Positions 1-9,523 of a DNA stretch of 64,000 nucleotides are shown one piece after another. How positions within the stretch are numbered: the stretch's first letter is position 1; each line of letters starts with the position of its first letter. The stretch is from Massilia forsythiae (GTDB lineage Bacteria; Pseudomonadota; Gammaproteobacteria; Burkholderiales; Burkholderiaceae_D). The notes under the pieces were generated by a model. That model ran no database searches. It was given only the letters and a program-made list of their open reading frames with translations, and was not told where the DNA came from. The DNA lies in contig NZ_CP051685.1 in NCBI RefSeq assembly GCF_012849555.1, positions 62,001-126,000 of the forward strand. The letters are read 5' to 3'. The position numbers and the translations under genes were made by a program.

Positions 1-323
1 GCCGGGCGGTGCGATGTCTCAAGCGTGCGGGTGCAACCAAACGCAGGGAGGGACGGTCGCCAGGCCATGCACAACTGGGCTTTTCGTCTGCGTAATATGG
101 TTCAGGAAATCGGTGGCAAGTTGCCTTGGCCGATCAGAACTGGCCGGAAAGCGTCAACGATACCGACCTTGGCTAGTCTGTATGGGTCCCCGCCTTCGCG
201 GGGACGACGAGCTGGAGGTCGATGTGGTAGCAGCAATAATGCTGGCGAGCGGACCACTTGGCGCCAGCACGACCAAAGTCAGCCAAGAATGATTTTTACC
301 TTACTGCCGGCAAAAAATCGGAC
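1..323. other. Left margin without a supported gene
   Basis: I see no convincing coding region here. Short open frames have no recognisable product and no good ribosome binding site. Positions 182-209 carry one palindromic module of repeat family B (a hairpin of the form ATGGGTCCCCGCC-TTCG-GGGGACGACG), also seen at 28.5, 37.5 and 45.6 kb. The rest may be the untranslated end of a gene lying to the left. Confidence 0.5.
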
Positions 324-782
324 TCATTTGCGCGGCTGCTCGACCGCGTCGATCGCTTCCTGGAACTCGGCCAGGTCTTCGAAGTTCTTGTAGACCGAGG
401 CGAAGCGGATGTAGGCGATCTTGTCGAGGCGCTGCAGTTCCTGCATCACCAGTTCGCCGATGTGGCCGGTGTCGACCTCGCGCCGGCCGCTGGTCAGGAG
501 CTTTTCCTCGATCGAGGCGACGGCGGCGTCGATGGCTTCGGCCGGCACCGGGCGCTTGCGCAGCGCCAGGCGCAGGCTGGCGCGCAGCTTGCCGGATTCG
601 AATTCGGTGCGGCTGCCGTTCTTCTTGACGATGATCGGCATCGACAATTCGACCCGCTCGTAGGTGGTGAAGCGCTTGTCGCACTGGGCGCAGCGGCGCC
701 GGCGCCGGATGGCATCGCCGACCTCGGATATGCGGGTATCGAGGACCTGGGTGTCATCGTGGTGACAGAACGGACATTTCAT
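324..782 (-). CDS. nrdR: Transcriptional repressor NrdR
   Basis: NrdR is a nucleotide-sensing repressor of ribonucleotide reductase operons. The 152-residue protein has the family's normal length. A zinc ribbon with C3, C6, C31 and C34 is followed by a basic stretch (RRRRR, 26-30) and then an ATP-cone domain at about residues 49-139 that binds ATP or dATP. The ATG at 782 is chosen because translation begins MKCPFC, the canonical NrdR start; the longer frame adds an unrelated leader. It lies 84 bp downstream of glyA on the same strand, an arrangement common in proteobacteria, and is probably cotranscribed with it. No NrdR boxes were seen in this window, so its targets lie elsewhere. Confidence 0.96.
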   Translation of the reverse strand: MKCPFCHHDDTQVLDTRISEVGDAIRRRRRCAQCDKRFTTYERVELSMPIIVKKNGSRTEFESGKLRASLRLALRKRPVPAEAIDAAVASIEEKLLTSGRREVDTGHIGELVMQELQRLDKIAYIRFASVYKNFEDLAEFQEAIDAVEQPRK

Positions 783-866
783 GGGCGCCGGATGCTGCAG
801 AGGGCTGGGGAACGCGCCGCGGACCACAGACCCGTGCGGGCGTCCGTGGCCGAAGCACAGCGCTTC

Positions 867-2114
867 TTATGCTGCGTAGACCGGATACTTGTCGGTCAGT
901 TGCTTGACTTGCGCCTTCACGCGCTCGATGGTGGCGGCGTCGTGCGGGTTGTCCAGCACGTCGGCGATCAGGTGGCCGACCTTGGTGGCGTCCTCTTCCT
1001 TGAAGCCGCGCGTGGTGAAGGCCGGGCTGCCCAGGCGGATGCCCGAGGTCACGAACGGCTTCTGCGGGTCGTTCGGAATGCCGTTCTTGTTGGTGGTCAT
1101 GTGCGCCTGGCCCAGGATCGCTTCCGCTTCCTTGCCGGTCAGGCCTTTCGCGCGCAGGTCGACCAGTATCACGTGCGATTCGGTGCGGCCCGACACGATG
1201 CGCAGGCCGCGCTCGATCAGTGCGTCGGCCAATGCCTTGGCGTTCTTGACCACCTGCTGCTGGTAGGCCTTGAATTCCGGCGTCAGCGCTTCCTTGAAGG
1301 CCACCGCCTTGCCGGCGATCACGTGCATCAGCGGACCGCCCTGGATACCCGGGAAGATCGCCGAATTGATCGCCTTTTCGTGTTCGGCCTTCATCAGGAT
1401 GATGCCGCCGCGCGGGCCGCGCAGCGATTTATGGGTGGTCGAGGTCACGAAGTCGGCGTGCGGCACCGGGTTCGGGTATTCGCCGGCGGCGATCAGGCCG
1501 GCATAGTGGGCCATGTCGACCATGAAGTACGCGCCGACTTCCTTGGCCACGCGGGCGAAGCGCTCGAAGTCGATGCGCAGCGCGAACGCCGAGGCGCCGG
1601 CGATGATCATCTTCGGCTTGTGCTCGCGCGCCAGGCGTTCCATTTCGTCGTAGTCGATGTCTTCCTGCTCGGTCAGGCCGTAGGACACCACGTTGAACCA
1701 CTTGCCCGACATGTTCAGCGCCATGCCGTGGGTCAGGTGGCCGCCTTCGGCCAGCGACATGCCCATGATGGTGTCGCCCGGTTTCAGCATGGCGAAGAAC
1801 ACGCCCTGGTTGGCCTGCGAGCCCGAGTTCGGCTGGACGTTGGCGGCTTCGGCGCCGAACAGTTCCTTGACGCGGTCGATCGCCAGCTGCTCGGCGACGT
1901 CGACGTATTCGCAGCCGCCGTAGTAGCGCTTGCCCGGGTAGCCTTCGGCATACTTGTTGGTCAGCTGGGAGCCCTGCGCTTCCATCACCGCCGGCGAGGT
2001 GTAGTTCTCCGAGGCGATCAGTTCGATGTGGTCTTGCTGGCGCTGGTTTTCCTTCTGGATGGCGCCCCACAGTTCCGGGTCGACCTTGGCGAGCGTGTGA
2101 TCTTTTGCAAACAT
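867..2114 (-). CDS. glyA: Serine hydroxymethyltransferase
   Basis: GlyA interconverts serine and glycine while loading tetrahydrofolate with a one-carbon unit; it is a cytosolic PLP enzyme. The 415-residue length matches the family. The PLP-binding lysine is K229 in the motif [14 protein letters not shown], the same number as in the E. coli enzyme. Other family signatures are ELIASENY near the N terminus and the tyrosine-rich KRYYGGCEY segment. The start at 2114 is supported by a GGAG ribosome binding site just upstream; the same frame stays open far upstream, but that extension has no family similarity. It leads the glyA-nrdR unit and is divergent from the YdfG-like gene. Confidence 0.98.
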   Translation of the reverse strand: MFAKDHTLAKVDPELWGAIQKENQRQQDHIELIASENYTSPAVMEAQGSQLTNKYAEGYPGKRYYGGCEYVDVAEQLAIDRVKELFGAEAANVQPNSGSQANQGVFFAMLKPGDTIMGMSLAEGGHLTHGMALNMSGKWFNVVSYGLTEQEDIDYDEMERLAREHKPKMIIAGASAFALRIDFERFARVAKEVGAYFMVDMAHYAGLIAAGEYPNPVPHADFVTSTTHKSLRGPRGGIILMKAEHEKAINSAIFPGIQGGPLMHVIAGKAVAFKEALTPEFKAYQQQVVKNAKALADALIERGLRIVSGRTESHVILVDLRAKGLTGKEAEAILGQAHMTTNKNGIPNDPQKPFVTSGIRLGSPAFTTRGFKEEDATKVGHLIADVLDNPHDAATIERVKAQVKQLTDKYPVYAA

Positions 2115-2537
2115 GAAAAACTCCAATCGGTAAGAGAACCAGGCGACGGACAGCGCCGGACCGGGCGGAAGCCGCCGGACGCCGCGCGCGCGGACAGCCG
2201 AACGGCGACCGGGCCGGCGAACGCGGTCCAATCGGTGGCTGCCCAGGCGAACGGCAAATGGAAAATCCCACGTTCCCCGGTGGATGCCCACCTTCGCCGG
2301 GCGCGGCAGCGCGCGGTTTTCGCCAGTTACGTGAGACGCAAGATACTCGATACAGCGGCGCGCGCGGCATGCGGCGCGCCGGCTGCGGATCGCCCGATTG
2401 TACGGGAAGTCGCGTCCGGTAAGCAAGGAAACCCATGTGCGCGCCGGCGCCGGCGGCGAACGATCCGGACGATGGCCATATCGGCTACAATCCCGCAGCT
2501 CATAGCTGCTCTTCAACATCCCCGGGGAACCTCGATC
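2115..2537. other. Divergent intergenic region glyA / ydfG-like gene
   Basis: This 423-bp gap must hold the promoters for glyA (leftward) and the dehydrogenase (rightward). It is GC-rich. I found no clear sigma-70 hexamers, riboswitch-like fold or dispersed repeat module in it. Confidence 0.4.
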
Positions 2538-3284
2538 ATGATCGTCTTCATTACCGGCGCATCGGCCGGCTTCGGCGCCGCCATGGCGCGCACTTTCGTC
2601 AAGAACGGCCACCAGGTGGTGCTGGCGGCGCGCCGCAAGGACCGGCTGGAGGCGCTGGCCGCCGAACTCGGCGAATCGGCGCTGCCGATCGCGATGGACG
2701 TCACCGACAAGGCCTCGATCGAGGAAGCGCTGTCGATGCTGCCGCAATCCTGGCGCCAGATCGACGTGCTGATCAACAATGCCGGCCTGGCCCTGAACAC
2801 CAAGCCGGCGCACGAAGTGCCTTTGGCCGACTGGAACACGATGATCGACACCAACGTCAAGGGCCTGGTGACGATGACCCATGCGCTGCTGCCCTCGATG
2901 GTCGAGCGCGGCAGCGGCCTGGTGATCAACCTGGGCTCGGTGGCCGGCCACTACCCCTACCCGGGCGGCAACGTGTACGGCGCCACCAAGGCCTTCGTCG
3001 AGCAGTTCACGCTGAACCTGCGCGCCGACCTGGTCGGCACCGGCGTGCGCGCCACCAACCTGGCGCCCGGCCTGTGCGGCGGCACCGAATTTTCCAACGT
3101 GCGCCTGAAGGGCGACGACGCGGCCGCCGCCAAGGTCTACGAAGGCACCCAGCCGCTGACCGCGGAAGACATCGCCGCCACCGCCTACTGGATCGCCACC
3201 CTGCCGCCGCACGTCAACGTCAACCTGATCGAGCTGATGCCGACTTGCCAGGGCTTTTCGCCGTTCAACATCAAGCGCGCCTGA
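2538..3284 (+). CDS. ydfG: YdfG-like NADP-dependent SDR oxidoreductase
   Basis: A classical short-chain dehydrogenase of 248 residues, the size of E. coli YdfG, which oxidises L-allo-threonine, serine and 3-hydroxy acids and reduces malonic semialdehyde. The Rossmann glycine motif TGASAGFG is at residues 6-13, the NNAG motif follows, and the catalytic set is S134, Y147 and K151 in YGATK. An arginine pair after the second strand (AARRKD) is typical of NADP rather than NAD binding. The protein starts directly at the first strand (MIVFITGAS), so the ATG at 2538 is the natural start. The precise substrate cannot be read from sequence; YdfG is the best family match. Confidence 0.88.
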   Translation: MIVFITGASAGFGAAMARTFVKNGHQVVLAARRKDRLEALAAELGESALPIAMDVTDKASIEEALSMLPQSWRQIDVLINNAGLALNTKPAHEVPLADWNTMIDTNVKGLVTMTHALLPSMVERGSGLVINLGSVAGHYPYPGGNVYGATKAFVEQFTLNLRADLVGTGVRATNLAPGLCGGTEFSNVRLKGDDAAAAKVYEGTQPLTAEDIAATAYWIATLPPHVNVNLIELMPTCQGFSPFNIKRA

Positions 3285-3303
3285 CACACCGTCGTTTTGC
3301 CAA

Positions 3304-3419
3304 CGTAGGGTGGACGGCTTGCCGTCCTCGCGTTCGACAAACACTTGCATCGCGGCGTCGCACACTCAAGTTGAACGCGTGGACGGGAAACCCGCCTCGC
3401 CGGCCGCGTCCACCCTACG
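3304..3419. repeat. Family C inverted repeat, copy 1
   Basis: The sequence CGTAGGGTGGACGG at 3304 is mirrored by CGTCCACCCTACG ending at 3419, giving an element of about 116 bp with complementary ends and further short inverted segments inside. A second copy with the same ends lies at 63024-63088. Both sit between genes. The gap 3285-3606 otherwise holds only the presumed promoter region of the tol operon (AT-rich around 3555-3605). Confidence 0.75.
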
Positions 3420-3606
3420 ATGTTTCACCAGCGTCCGATCTTGTGAAAAAGTGTTACAGTTGTTGGCCTGACATGCAGATGTCCGCTCTACTACCCACGT
3501 TTTCACCCATCCCAGCCCTTGCATTGCCGTCCGCGCCGGATCGATATGCATGCCAAAGTTATTACTGCTGGCCAAATTGGCGTAAAATATTTACCATTTT
3601 TCATCC

Positions 3607-4023
3607 ATGGCAGCTGAAATGGCTTCAGTCTTCACCTGGCCAGTGCGTGTCTACTACGAAGACACCGATGCCGGCGGGATCGTTTATTACGCCAATTACC
3701 TGAAGTTTTACGAACGCGCCCGCACCGAGTGGCTGCGTTCGCTCGGCATCGGGCAACAGGAACTGCTGGGCAGCGAAGGCGTCGCGTTCGTGGTGCGCAG
3801 CGCCGCCGTCGAGTACCTGGCGGCCGCGCGCCTGGACGATGAAGTGACCCTGACGCTGCGCATCGAAAAGCTGGGCCGCGCGTCGGTCCAGTTGGCCCAG
3901 CAAGCCTGGCGCGGCGACACCCTGCTCTCCAGCGCCAGCGTGAAGGTCGCCTGCGTGGATGCAGCCACGATGCGGCCGCGTTCCCTGCCAGACCCTGCCG
4001 CTGCTAAAATGCGGGCCGCCTGA
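3607..4023 (+). CDS. ybgC: Tol-Pal associated acyl-CoA thioesterase YbgC
   Basis: A 138-residue single hotdog-fold 4HBT thioesterase that hydrolyses short-chain or ACP-linked acyl thioesters near the inner membrane. The signature EDTDAGGIVYYANYLKFYERAR begins at residue 18 and contains the catalytic aspartate region. It is the first gene of the ybgC-tolQRAB-pal-cpoB cluster, as in most proteobacteria, and ends 42 bp before tolQ. An alternative start at 3619 would remove four residues; neither has a strong ribosome binding site. The AT-rich stretch just upstream is a plausible promoter region for the operon. Confidence 0.94.
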   Translation: MAAEMASVFTWPVRVYYEDTDAGGIVYYANYLKFYERARTEWLRSLGIGQQELLGSEGVAFVVRSAAVEYLAAARLDDEVTLTLRIEKLGRASVQLAQQAWRGDTLLSSASVKVACVDAATMRPRSLPDPAAAKMRAA

Positions 4024-4065
4024 TGCCACCCTCCACCGAATCGATACCGAACCGACATTGAACCG

Positions 4066-4749
4066 ATGAACGCAGTCCAAGACCTTTCCTTCATTGAGCT
4101 GATCAGCCACGCCCACATCCTGGTCAAGCTGATCATGGCCCTGCTGTTCGCGGTCTCCCTCATCAGCTGGACCTACATCTTCCGCAAGGTGTTCGCGCTG
4201 CGCGCCGCGCGCCGCCAGACCGAGCAGTTCGAGCGCAGCTTCTGGGCCGGTGGCAATTTGCACACCCTGCACCAGAGCGCCAGCAGCCAGCGCGACCAGA
4301 GCGGTCCGCTGGCGCGCATTTTCGAAGCCGGCATGGGCGAATTCATCAAGGGCAAGCAGGCCTCGCGCGACGCGCTCGACGTCGGCGCGGTGCTGGACGG
4401 CGCCCGCCGCGCCATGCGCGCCGCCTTCCACCGCGAGCTCGACATGATGGACACGCACCTGAACTTCCTGGCCTCGGTCGGCTCGGTGTCGCCCTACATC
4501 GGCCTGCTGGGCACGGTCTGGGGCATCATGAATGCGTTCCGCGGCCTGGCCAGCGTGCAGCAGGCCACCCTGGCGACCGTCGCGCCGGGCATTGCCGAGG
4601 CGCTGATCGCCACCGCCATCGGCCTGTTCGCGGCGATTCCGGCGGTGGTGGCGTACAACCGCTTCACCCACGACATCGACCGCCTCGCGATCCGCTTCGA
4701 GAGCTTCGTCGAGGAATTCTCGAACATCCTGCAGCGCCAGTCGCGCTGA
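4066..4749 (+). CDS. tolQ: Tol-Pal proton channel subunit TolQ
   Basis: TolQ is the inner-membrane MotA/TolQ/ExbB-type subunit that, with TolR, uses the proton gradient to energise TolA during outer-membrane constriction at division. The 227 residues show one N-terminal membrane helix (about 17-37), a cytoplasmic loop, and two further helices (about 132-155 and 170-190) containing the conserved stretch SPYIGLLGTVWGIMNAF. It lies between ybgC and tolR with short gaps, so it is cotranscribed. Confidence 0.97.
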   Translation: MNAVQDLSFIELISHAHILVKLIMALLFAVSLISWTYIFRKVFALRAARRQTEQFERSFWAGGNLHTLHQSASSQRDQSGPLARIFEAGMGEFIKGKQASRDALDVGAVLDGARRAMRAAFHRELDMMDTHLNFLASVGSVSPYIGLLGTVWGIMNAFRGLASVQQATLATVAPGIAEALIATAIGLFAAIPAVVAYNRFTHDIDRLAIRFESFVEEFSNILQRQSR

Positions 4750-4797
4750 GCGGCGCCGGCGCGTCGCAAGCAACCGCAAGCAATCGGAAAATCGGCC

Positions 4798-5226
4798 ATG
4801 GCCTTCAACAGCAACCTGCGCAGCGGACGGCGCAAGCTCAAGTCCGACATCAACGTCGTGCCCTACATCGACGTGATGCTGGTGCTGCTCATCATCTTCA
4901 TGGCGGTGCCGCCGTCGCAGAACCCGACCGAGATCAAGCTGCCCAGCGCCGAGCGCTCGACCCAGCCCCCCAGCGACTACATCCAGATCGCGGTGAAGGA
5001 AAACGCCAGGCTGGCCATCGGCGTCAACGGCACGGCGCCGCAGCCGCTGGAAGAAGTCGACACGCGCGCCGCGCTGGTGGAGCGCCTGCACGCCATCCAC
5101 GACGCGCATCCCGACTACGCGGTGCTGATCTCGGGCGACCGCGACAGCAAGTACGACGACGTGATCCAGTTGATCTCGGAAGCCAAGAAGATGGGCATCA
5201 ACCGCGTGGGCCTGGCCACGAAGTGA
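4798..5226 (+). CDS. tolR: Tol-Pal proton channel subunit TolR
   Basis: A 142-residue ExbD/TolR protein. It has a short basic cytoplasmic N terminus, one membrane helix (about 20-40) and a periplasmic peptidoglycan-facing domain. D25 in the motif VVPYIDVMLVLL is the essential proton-carrying aspartate of the family (D23 in E. coli). It stops 10 bp before tolA, so the genes are translationally close. Confidence 0.97.
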   Translation: MAFNSNLRSGRRKLKSDINVVPYIDVMLVLLIIFMAVPPSQNPTEIKLPSAERSTQPPSDYIQIAVKENARLAIGVNGTAPQPLEEVDTRAALVERLHAIHDAHPDYAVLISGDRDSKYDDVIQLISEAKKMGINRVGLATK

Positions 5227-5236
5227 AGACGAACTG

Positions 5237-6517
5237 ATGTCAGCACGCAAGCACGACGACACCGGCGCCGGCGCCGCCTCTCCCTACCGGCTGCCGCCCG
5301 AACCGAACCGCTGGCCCTCGATCGGCCTGGCGGTGGGCGTGCACGCCCTGTTGCTGGCCTTCCTCTGGGTCGGCGTCAGCTGGCAGAACAATACCCCGGT
5401 GTCGGTCGAGGCCGAAGTCTGGGACATGAGCACCCAGAGTGCGTCCGCCCCGCCGGCGCCGACCCCGCCACCGCCGCAGGAAAGCCAGCCGGAGCCGCTG
5501 CCGGCACCGAAACCGGCGCCCGAACCGGAACTCGAGCCGGAACCGGCGCCCATCCCGCGTCCGGCCCCGCTGCCGCGCGCGACCGCGCCGGAGCCGGTCG
5601 CCAAGCCGCTGCCGAAGCAGCCGGACATCGCCCTCGAGCGCGACAAGAAACGCAAGAAGGAACTGGAGCGCAAGCAGGAAGAGGCGCGCCTGGAGCGCGA
5701 GCGCGAAGCCGAGGAAAAACGCGCCGAAGAAAAGCGCGTGGAAGAACGCAAGCGCGTCGAACAGGAGCGCAAGGCCAAGGCACTGGCCGAGCAGAAGGAA
5801 CGCGACCTGCAGGAAAAGAAAGAACGCCAGCTGGAACAAGAGCGCGTCGAGAAGAAAGAACAGGCGCGCAAGGAAGAAGCCGAGAAGAAAAAGCAGGCCG
5901 ACAAGGCCGAGAAGGACAAGCAGGCCGCCAAAGCCGAGAAGGAAAAAGCGGACCGCGAAAAAGCGGAGAAGGCCGAGAAAGCCGAGCGCGAGAAAGCGGA
6001 AAAAGCCGACAAGGAAAAGGCGGAAAAAGCGGCCAGGGAAAAGGCCGAGAAGGCGGAGAAGGCGGAGAAGGCCGCCAAGGAAAAAGCCGAGAAAGCCGAA
6101 AAGGCGGCCAAGGAAAAGGCCGAGAACGCCAAGCTGGCCGCCGCGCGCGACGCCGAGATGAAACGCCTGATGGCCGGCGCCGGCGCCGGCACCAGCGGCA
6201 GCAGCGGCACGGCCGCCAAGTCGACCGCCCCGCGCATCGACAAGGGCTACAGCAGCAAGATCCAGGCCAAGGTCAAAGGGAATACGGCTTACTCGGGCAG
6301 CACCGACGAGGGCGGCAATCCGGTCGCCACCTTCCGTGTCGAGCAGTTGCCCACCGGCGAAATCATTTCGGTCCGCAAGCTCAAGAGCAGCGGCATCCCG
6401 GCCTTCGACGAGGCGGTCGAACGCGGCATCACCGCCTCGTCGCCGTTGCCCAAGAAGGACGACGGCACGGTCGAGCGCACCATCGAGATCAACTTCCACA
6501 TGAAGGAATTGCGTTGA
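5237..6517 (+). CDS. tolA: Tol-Pal energy-transducing protein TolA
   Basis: TolA spans the periplasm from the TolQR motor to TolB and Pal. The 426 residues, close to the usual length, show a membrane anchor (about 27-48), a proline/glutamate-rich linker (about 73-130), a very long Lys/Glu/Ala/Arg helix (about 135-305) built of repeated AEKAEKAAKEK-type units, and a C-terminal globular TolA domain (about 335-426). The helix is low in complexity, so its length may vary between strains. The start at 5237 sits just after tolR. The opposite strand is open over this gene only because of codon bias. Confidence 0.95.
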   Translation: MSARKHDDTGAGAASPYRLPPEPNRWPSIGLAVGVHALLLAFLWVGVSWQNNTPVSVEAEVWDMSTQSASAPPAPTPPPPQESQPEPLPAPKPAPEPELEPEPAPIPRPAPLPRATAPEPVAKPLPKQPDIALERDKKRKKELERKQEEARLEREREAEEKRAEEKRVEERKRVEQERKAKALAEQKERDLQEKKERQLEQERVEKKEQARKEEAEKKKQADKAEKDKQAAKAEKEKADREKAEKAEKAEREKAEKADKEKAEKAAREKAEKAEKAEKAAKEKAEKAEKAAKEKAENAKLAAARDAEMKRLMAGAGAGTSGSSGTAAKSTAPRIDKGYSSKIQAKVKGNTAYSGSTDEGGNPVATFRVEQLPTGEIISVRKLKSSGIPAFDEAVERGITASSPLPKKDDGTVERTIEINFHMKELR

Positions 6518-6607
6518 CCCGGCTAGCGGCGCTTCCCTCGGGCGCGCCATCCGTATTGCAAGCCACGGTAGAGTGCTGACGTTGCCTTAACCATCGCTGA
6601 GAAACTT

Positions 6608-7873
6608 ATGAAAAAACTACATACCCTGCTGTTTTCCGCCTCCCTGATGATGGGCGCCGCCGCCCATGCCCAGTTGCGCGTCGAAATCGCCGGCGTGGGC
6701 AGCAACCAGATCCCGGTCGCGGTCGCGGGCTTCGCGGACGAATCGGTAGCGCCGGAACAGGTGTCCGCCATCATCCGCGCCGACCTCGAGCGCAGCGGCG
6801 TGTTCAAGGTGATCGATGCGCGCCAGACCATTTCCGACAGCGCCAGCCCCGACCTGGGCGCCTTCAAGTCCGCCGGCGCCGACGCGCTGGTGGTGGGTTC
6901 GGTGCAGCGCATGCCGGACGGCCGCCTGCAGATCCGCTACAAGCTGCACGACACCGTCAAGAAGACCCAGCTGTCGCAACTGTCGGACGCCGTCAGCGCG
7001 CGCAACACGCGCCTGGAAGGCCACCGCATCGCCGACGACATCTATGAAAAGCTGACCGGCGTGCGCGGCATCTTCGCCACCCGCATCGCCTACGTGAAGG
7101 AAAACCGCGCCGGCCGCGATTATCAATTGGTAGTGGCCGACGCCGACGGCGAAGGCGAGCAGGTCGCCGCCCACGGCAAGGAGCCGATCATCTCGCCGGC
7201 CTGGTCGCCGGACGGCACCAAGGTCGCCTACGTCTCGTTCGAGATGCGCAAGCCCGTGATCTACGTGCAGAACCTGGTGACCGGCCAGCGCACCGTGGTG
7301 GCCAACGAAAAAGGCAGCAACTCGGCGCCGTCGTGGTCGCCCGACGGCACGCGCCTGGCGCTGGCCCTGTCGAAGACCGGCAACACCCAGATCTACGTCG
7401 TCAACGCCGACGGCAGCGGCCTGCGCCGCGTCTCCAACAGCAACGGCATCGACACCGAACCGCAATTCTCGGCCGACGGCCAGAGCATCTATTTCACCAG
7501 CGACCGCAGCGGCGGCCCGCAGGTCTACAAGATGAGCGCCGGCGGCGGCCAGGCCACCCGCGTCACCTTCAACGGCAGCTACAATATCAGCCCGCGCGTT
7601 TCCTCGGACGGCAAGACGCTGGCCTGGATCTCGCAGCGCGACGGCGGCTATTCCCTGTATGCGATGGACCTGGCCAGCGGCCAGGAACAGCGCCTGGCCG
7701 ATTCGGCCAGCGAACCGAGTTTTTCGCCCAACGGCAAATACATCATGTACGCCACCAAGGGCGGCGGGCGCGTCGCGCTGGCCGTGGTGTCGGTCGACGG
7801 GCGCGTCAAGCAACGCTTGAGCACCCAGGCGGGAAACATCCGGGAACCCAGCTGGGGCCCGTTCATGAAGTAA
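6608..7873 (+). CDS. tolB: Tol-Pal periplasmic beta-propeller TolB
   Basis: TolB shuttles between Pal and TolA in the periplasm. The 421-residue precursor starts with a signal peptide (about 1-21, cleavage after AHA). An N-terminal TolB domain follows, then repeated PD40/WD40-like blades with motifs such as [30 protein letters not shown] and [14 protein letters not shown], forming a six-bladed propeller. The gap to tolA is 90 bp. Length and organisation are normal for the family. Confidence 0.97.
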   Translation: MKKLHTLLFSASLMMGAAAHAQLRVEIAGVGSNQIPVAVAGFADESVAPEQVSAIIRADLERSGVFKVIDARQTISDSASPDLGAFKSAGADALVVGSVQRMPDGRLQIRYKLHDTVKKTQLSQLSDAVSARNTRLEGHRIADDIYEKLTGVRGIFATRIAYVKENRAGRDYQLVVADADGEGEQVAAHGKEPIISPAWSPDGTKVAYVSFEMRKPVIYVQNLVTGQRTVVANEKGSNSAPSWSPDGTRLALALSKTGNTQIYVVNADGSGLRRVSNSNGIDTEPQFSADGQSIYFTSDRSGGPQVYKMSAGGGQATRVTFNGSYNISPRVSSDGKTLAWISQRDGGYSLYAMDLASGQEQRLADSASEPSFSPNGKYIMYATKGGGRVALAVVSVDGRVKQRLSTQAGNIREPSWGPFMK

Positions 7874-7914
7874 GTTGATGAAGTAAATAAGATTTTTTGA
7901 CCAGGAGAAAAACC

Positions 7915-8448
7915 ATGCGCAACATCAAAAGTGTAGCCCTCATCGCATCCTTCGCCGCCGTGCTGTCGGCTTGCTCGTCCTCGCCGAAACTGACCGAGAC
8001 CCCGGTCGTCGAGCAGTCGCCGGTGACCCAGGCCGCGCCGCCGCCGGCCGATACCACCCGTGACATCCGTCGGGTCGAAACCGGCAACGTCGACGCCCTG
8101 AACGATCCGAAAGGCGTGCTGGCCAACCGCAGCGTGTACTTCGACTTCGACAGCTACGTCGTGCGCGACGACGGCAAGCCGGTCGTCGAGAACCACTCGG
8201 CCTACCTGGCCAAGAACAAGCAGCGCCACATCCTGATCCAGGGTAACACCGACGATCGCGGCGGCACCGAGTACAACCTGGCCCTGGGCCAGAAGCGCGC
8301 CGAAGCTGTGCGCAAGTCGATGGCCGCCCTGGGCGTGGCCGACGGCCAGATGGAAGCCGTGTCGCTGGGCGAGGAAAAGCCGAAGGCGACCGGCAGCGGC
8401 GAATCGGTGTGGGCGGAAAACCGTCGCGCCGACATCGTCTACCAATAA
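7915..8448 (+). CDS. pal: Peptidoglycan-associated lipoprotein Pal
   Basis: Pal anchors the outer membrane to peptidoglycan. The 177-residue precursor has a lipoprotein signal with lipobox LSAC and lipidated C20, a Pro/Thr-rich linker, and a C-terminal OmpA-like domain (about 68-177). Peptidoglycan-binding residues are seen in the NTDDRGGTEYNLALGQKRA segment. I place the start at the ATG at 7915, preceded by AGGAG; an in-frame TTG at 7897 would include that ribosome binding site inside the gene and is rejected. Confidence 0.97.
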   Translation: MRNIKSVALIASFAAVLSACSSSPKLTETPVVEQSPVTQAAPPPADTTRDIRRVETGNVDALNDPKGVLANRSVYFDFDSYVVRDDGKPVVENHSAYLAKNKQRHILIQGNTDDRGGTEYNLALGQKRAEAVRKSMAALGVADGQMEAVSLGEEKPKATGSGESVWAENRRADIVYQ

Positions 8449-8490
8449 GCGCCGACGCGGTCACGCCGACCAGCGATTTGCGACCGATTG

Positions 8491-8534
8491 ACAGCGGGGC
8501 GGGATGCAGTGCAGACTGCTTCCTGCCCCGCTGT
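8491..8534. other. Intra-operon hairpin between pal and cpoB
   Basis: A 20-bp arm (8491-8510) pairs with 8515-8534 around a four-base loop, with one G-U type pair and one mismatch. No run of T follows directly (CGTTTGGTTTCC), so it is not a classical terminator. It may stabilise the upstream mRNA or reduce read-through into cpoB. It lies in a 140-bp gap, the widest in the operon. Confidence 0.6.
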
Positions 8535-8588
8535 CGTTTGGTTTCCAGATACACAGTTCACCCGTTTCAAGGTTAGAAAGAGTCGAAG

Positions 8589-9350
8589 ATGATCAACCTG
8601 CCCAAGCCCCGCCTCGCGGCCGTCGCCCTCGCCCTCGCCGCCTGGCTTCCCCTGCACGCCGGCGCCGGCATTCTCGACGACGACGAAGCGCGCCGCGCCA
8701 TCCTCGACCTGCGCACCAAGGTCGACGCCCTGTCGCGCGACGTCAACGGCCGCATCGACAACAAGGCCGACAAGTCGATCAGCGTCGACATCCTGAACCA
8801 GCACGAACAGACGATGCAGGAAATCGCGCGCCTGCGCGGCCAGCTCGAAGTGCTGTCGAACCAGGTCGCCAGCGCCCAGAAGGGCCAGAAGGACCTGTAC
8901 GCCGACCTCGACGCGCGCATCAAGAAGCTCGAGCCGCGCCAGGAGACCATCGACGGCCAGACAGCCGAAGTGCTGCCGAGCGAAAAGAAATCCTACGAGG
9001 GCGCCATGGAACTGTTCAAGTCCGGCGACTACAAGGGCGCCGCCGCCTCGCTGCAGGACTTCGTGCGCCGCTTCCCGGATTCGGCCTACGCCTCCAACGC
9101 CCAGTACTGGCTCGGCAACGCCTTTTATGCGCAGCGCGACTACAAGAACGCGATCGCCGCCCAGGAAAGCGTGGTGGCCAACTACGGCACCAGCGCCAAG
9201 GCGCCGGACGCCATGCTGAACATCGCTTCCAGCTATACCGAACTGAAGGACAAGAAGAACGCCAAGAAGGCGCTGCAGCAGCTGGTGACCAAGTTCCCGG
9301 ACTCGACCGCGGCGCAGGCGGCCAAGGACCGGCTGGCGGCCTTGAAGTGA
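8589..9350 (+). CDS. cpoB: Cell division coordinator CpoB (YbgF)
   Basis: CpoB is a periplasmic protein that couples TolA to PBP1B during septal peptidoglycan synthesis and outer-membrane constriction. The 253 residues comprise a signal peptide (about 1-25), an N-terminal coiled-coil trimerisation region (about 32-110) and a C-terminal block of three TPR repeats (about 132-253) with typical YWLGNAFYAQRDYKNAIAA helices. It is the last gene of the tol-pal operon and is followed by an independent tRNA promoter. Confidence 0.94.
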   Translation: MINLPKPRLAAVALALAAWLPLHAGAGILDDDEARRAILDLRTKVDALSRDVNGRIDNKADKSISVDILNQHEQTMQEIARLRGQLEVLSNQVASAQKGQKDLYADLDARIKKLEPRQETIDGQTAEVLPSEKKSYEGAMELFKSGDYKGAAASLQDFVRRFPDSAYASNAQYWLGNAFYAQRDYKNAIAAQESVVANYGTSAKAPDAMLNIASSYTELKDKKNAKKALQQLVTKFPDSTAAQAAKDRLAALK

Positions 9351-9386
9351 TCGCCGCTTGATCCTGGACCTGGCGGGCGCCGGGGT

Positions 9387-9415
9387 TTGACAGCGTTCTG
9401 GATCGGCCCTATAAT
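9387..9415 (+). promoter_or_regulatory. Consensus sigma-70 promoter of tRNA-Lys
   Basis: TTGACA at 9387-9392 and TATAAT at 9410-9415 are separated by exactly 17 bp. Both hexamers are perfect matches. Transcription would start at about 9421-9423, some six bases before the mature tRNA. Confidence 0.93.
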
Positions 9416-9427
9416 CTCGCTTCTTTC

Positions 9428-9503
9428 GGGTCGTTAGCTCAGCTGGTAGAGCAGCGGACTTTTAATCCGTTGGTCGCAGGTTCGAATCCCGCACGGCCTA
9501 CCA
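9428..9503 (+). tRNA. tRNA-Lys (anticodon UUU)
   Basis: The 76-nt cloverleaf starts GGGTCGT and ends ACGGCCT-A-CCA, with the CCA encoded. The acceptor stem pairs fully if G-U pairs are allowed. The anticodon loop ACTTTTAAT gives UUU, and the T arm has the usual GGTTCGAATCC. It has its own perfect promoter and terminator. Confidence 0.97.
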
Positions 9504-9523
9504 CGAATTTGCAGTATCAAATC

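Noticed and set aside
2115-2537. Glycine or folate riboswitch upstream of glyA
   Set aside because: I could not find the conserved core or a convincing switch fold in this GC-rich leader.
258-3284. Very long plus-strand open frame across nrdR and glyA
   Set aside because: Its first part is antisense to two clear genes and low in complexity. Only the end from 2538 is a real gene (YdfG-like).
7897-7914. Upstream TTG start for pal
   Set aside because: It would place the AGGAG ribosome binding site inside the gene and spoil the lipoprotein signal; the ATG at 7915 is better.
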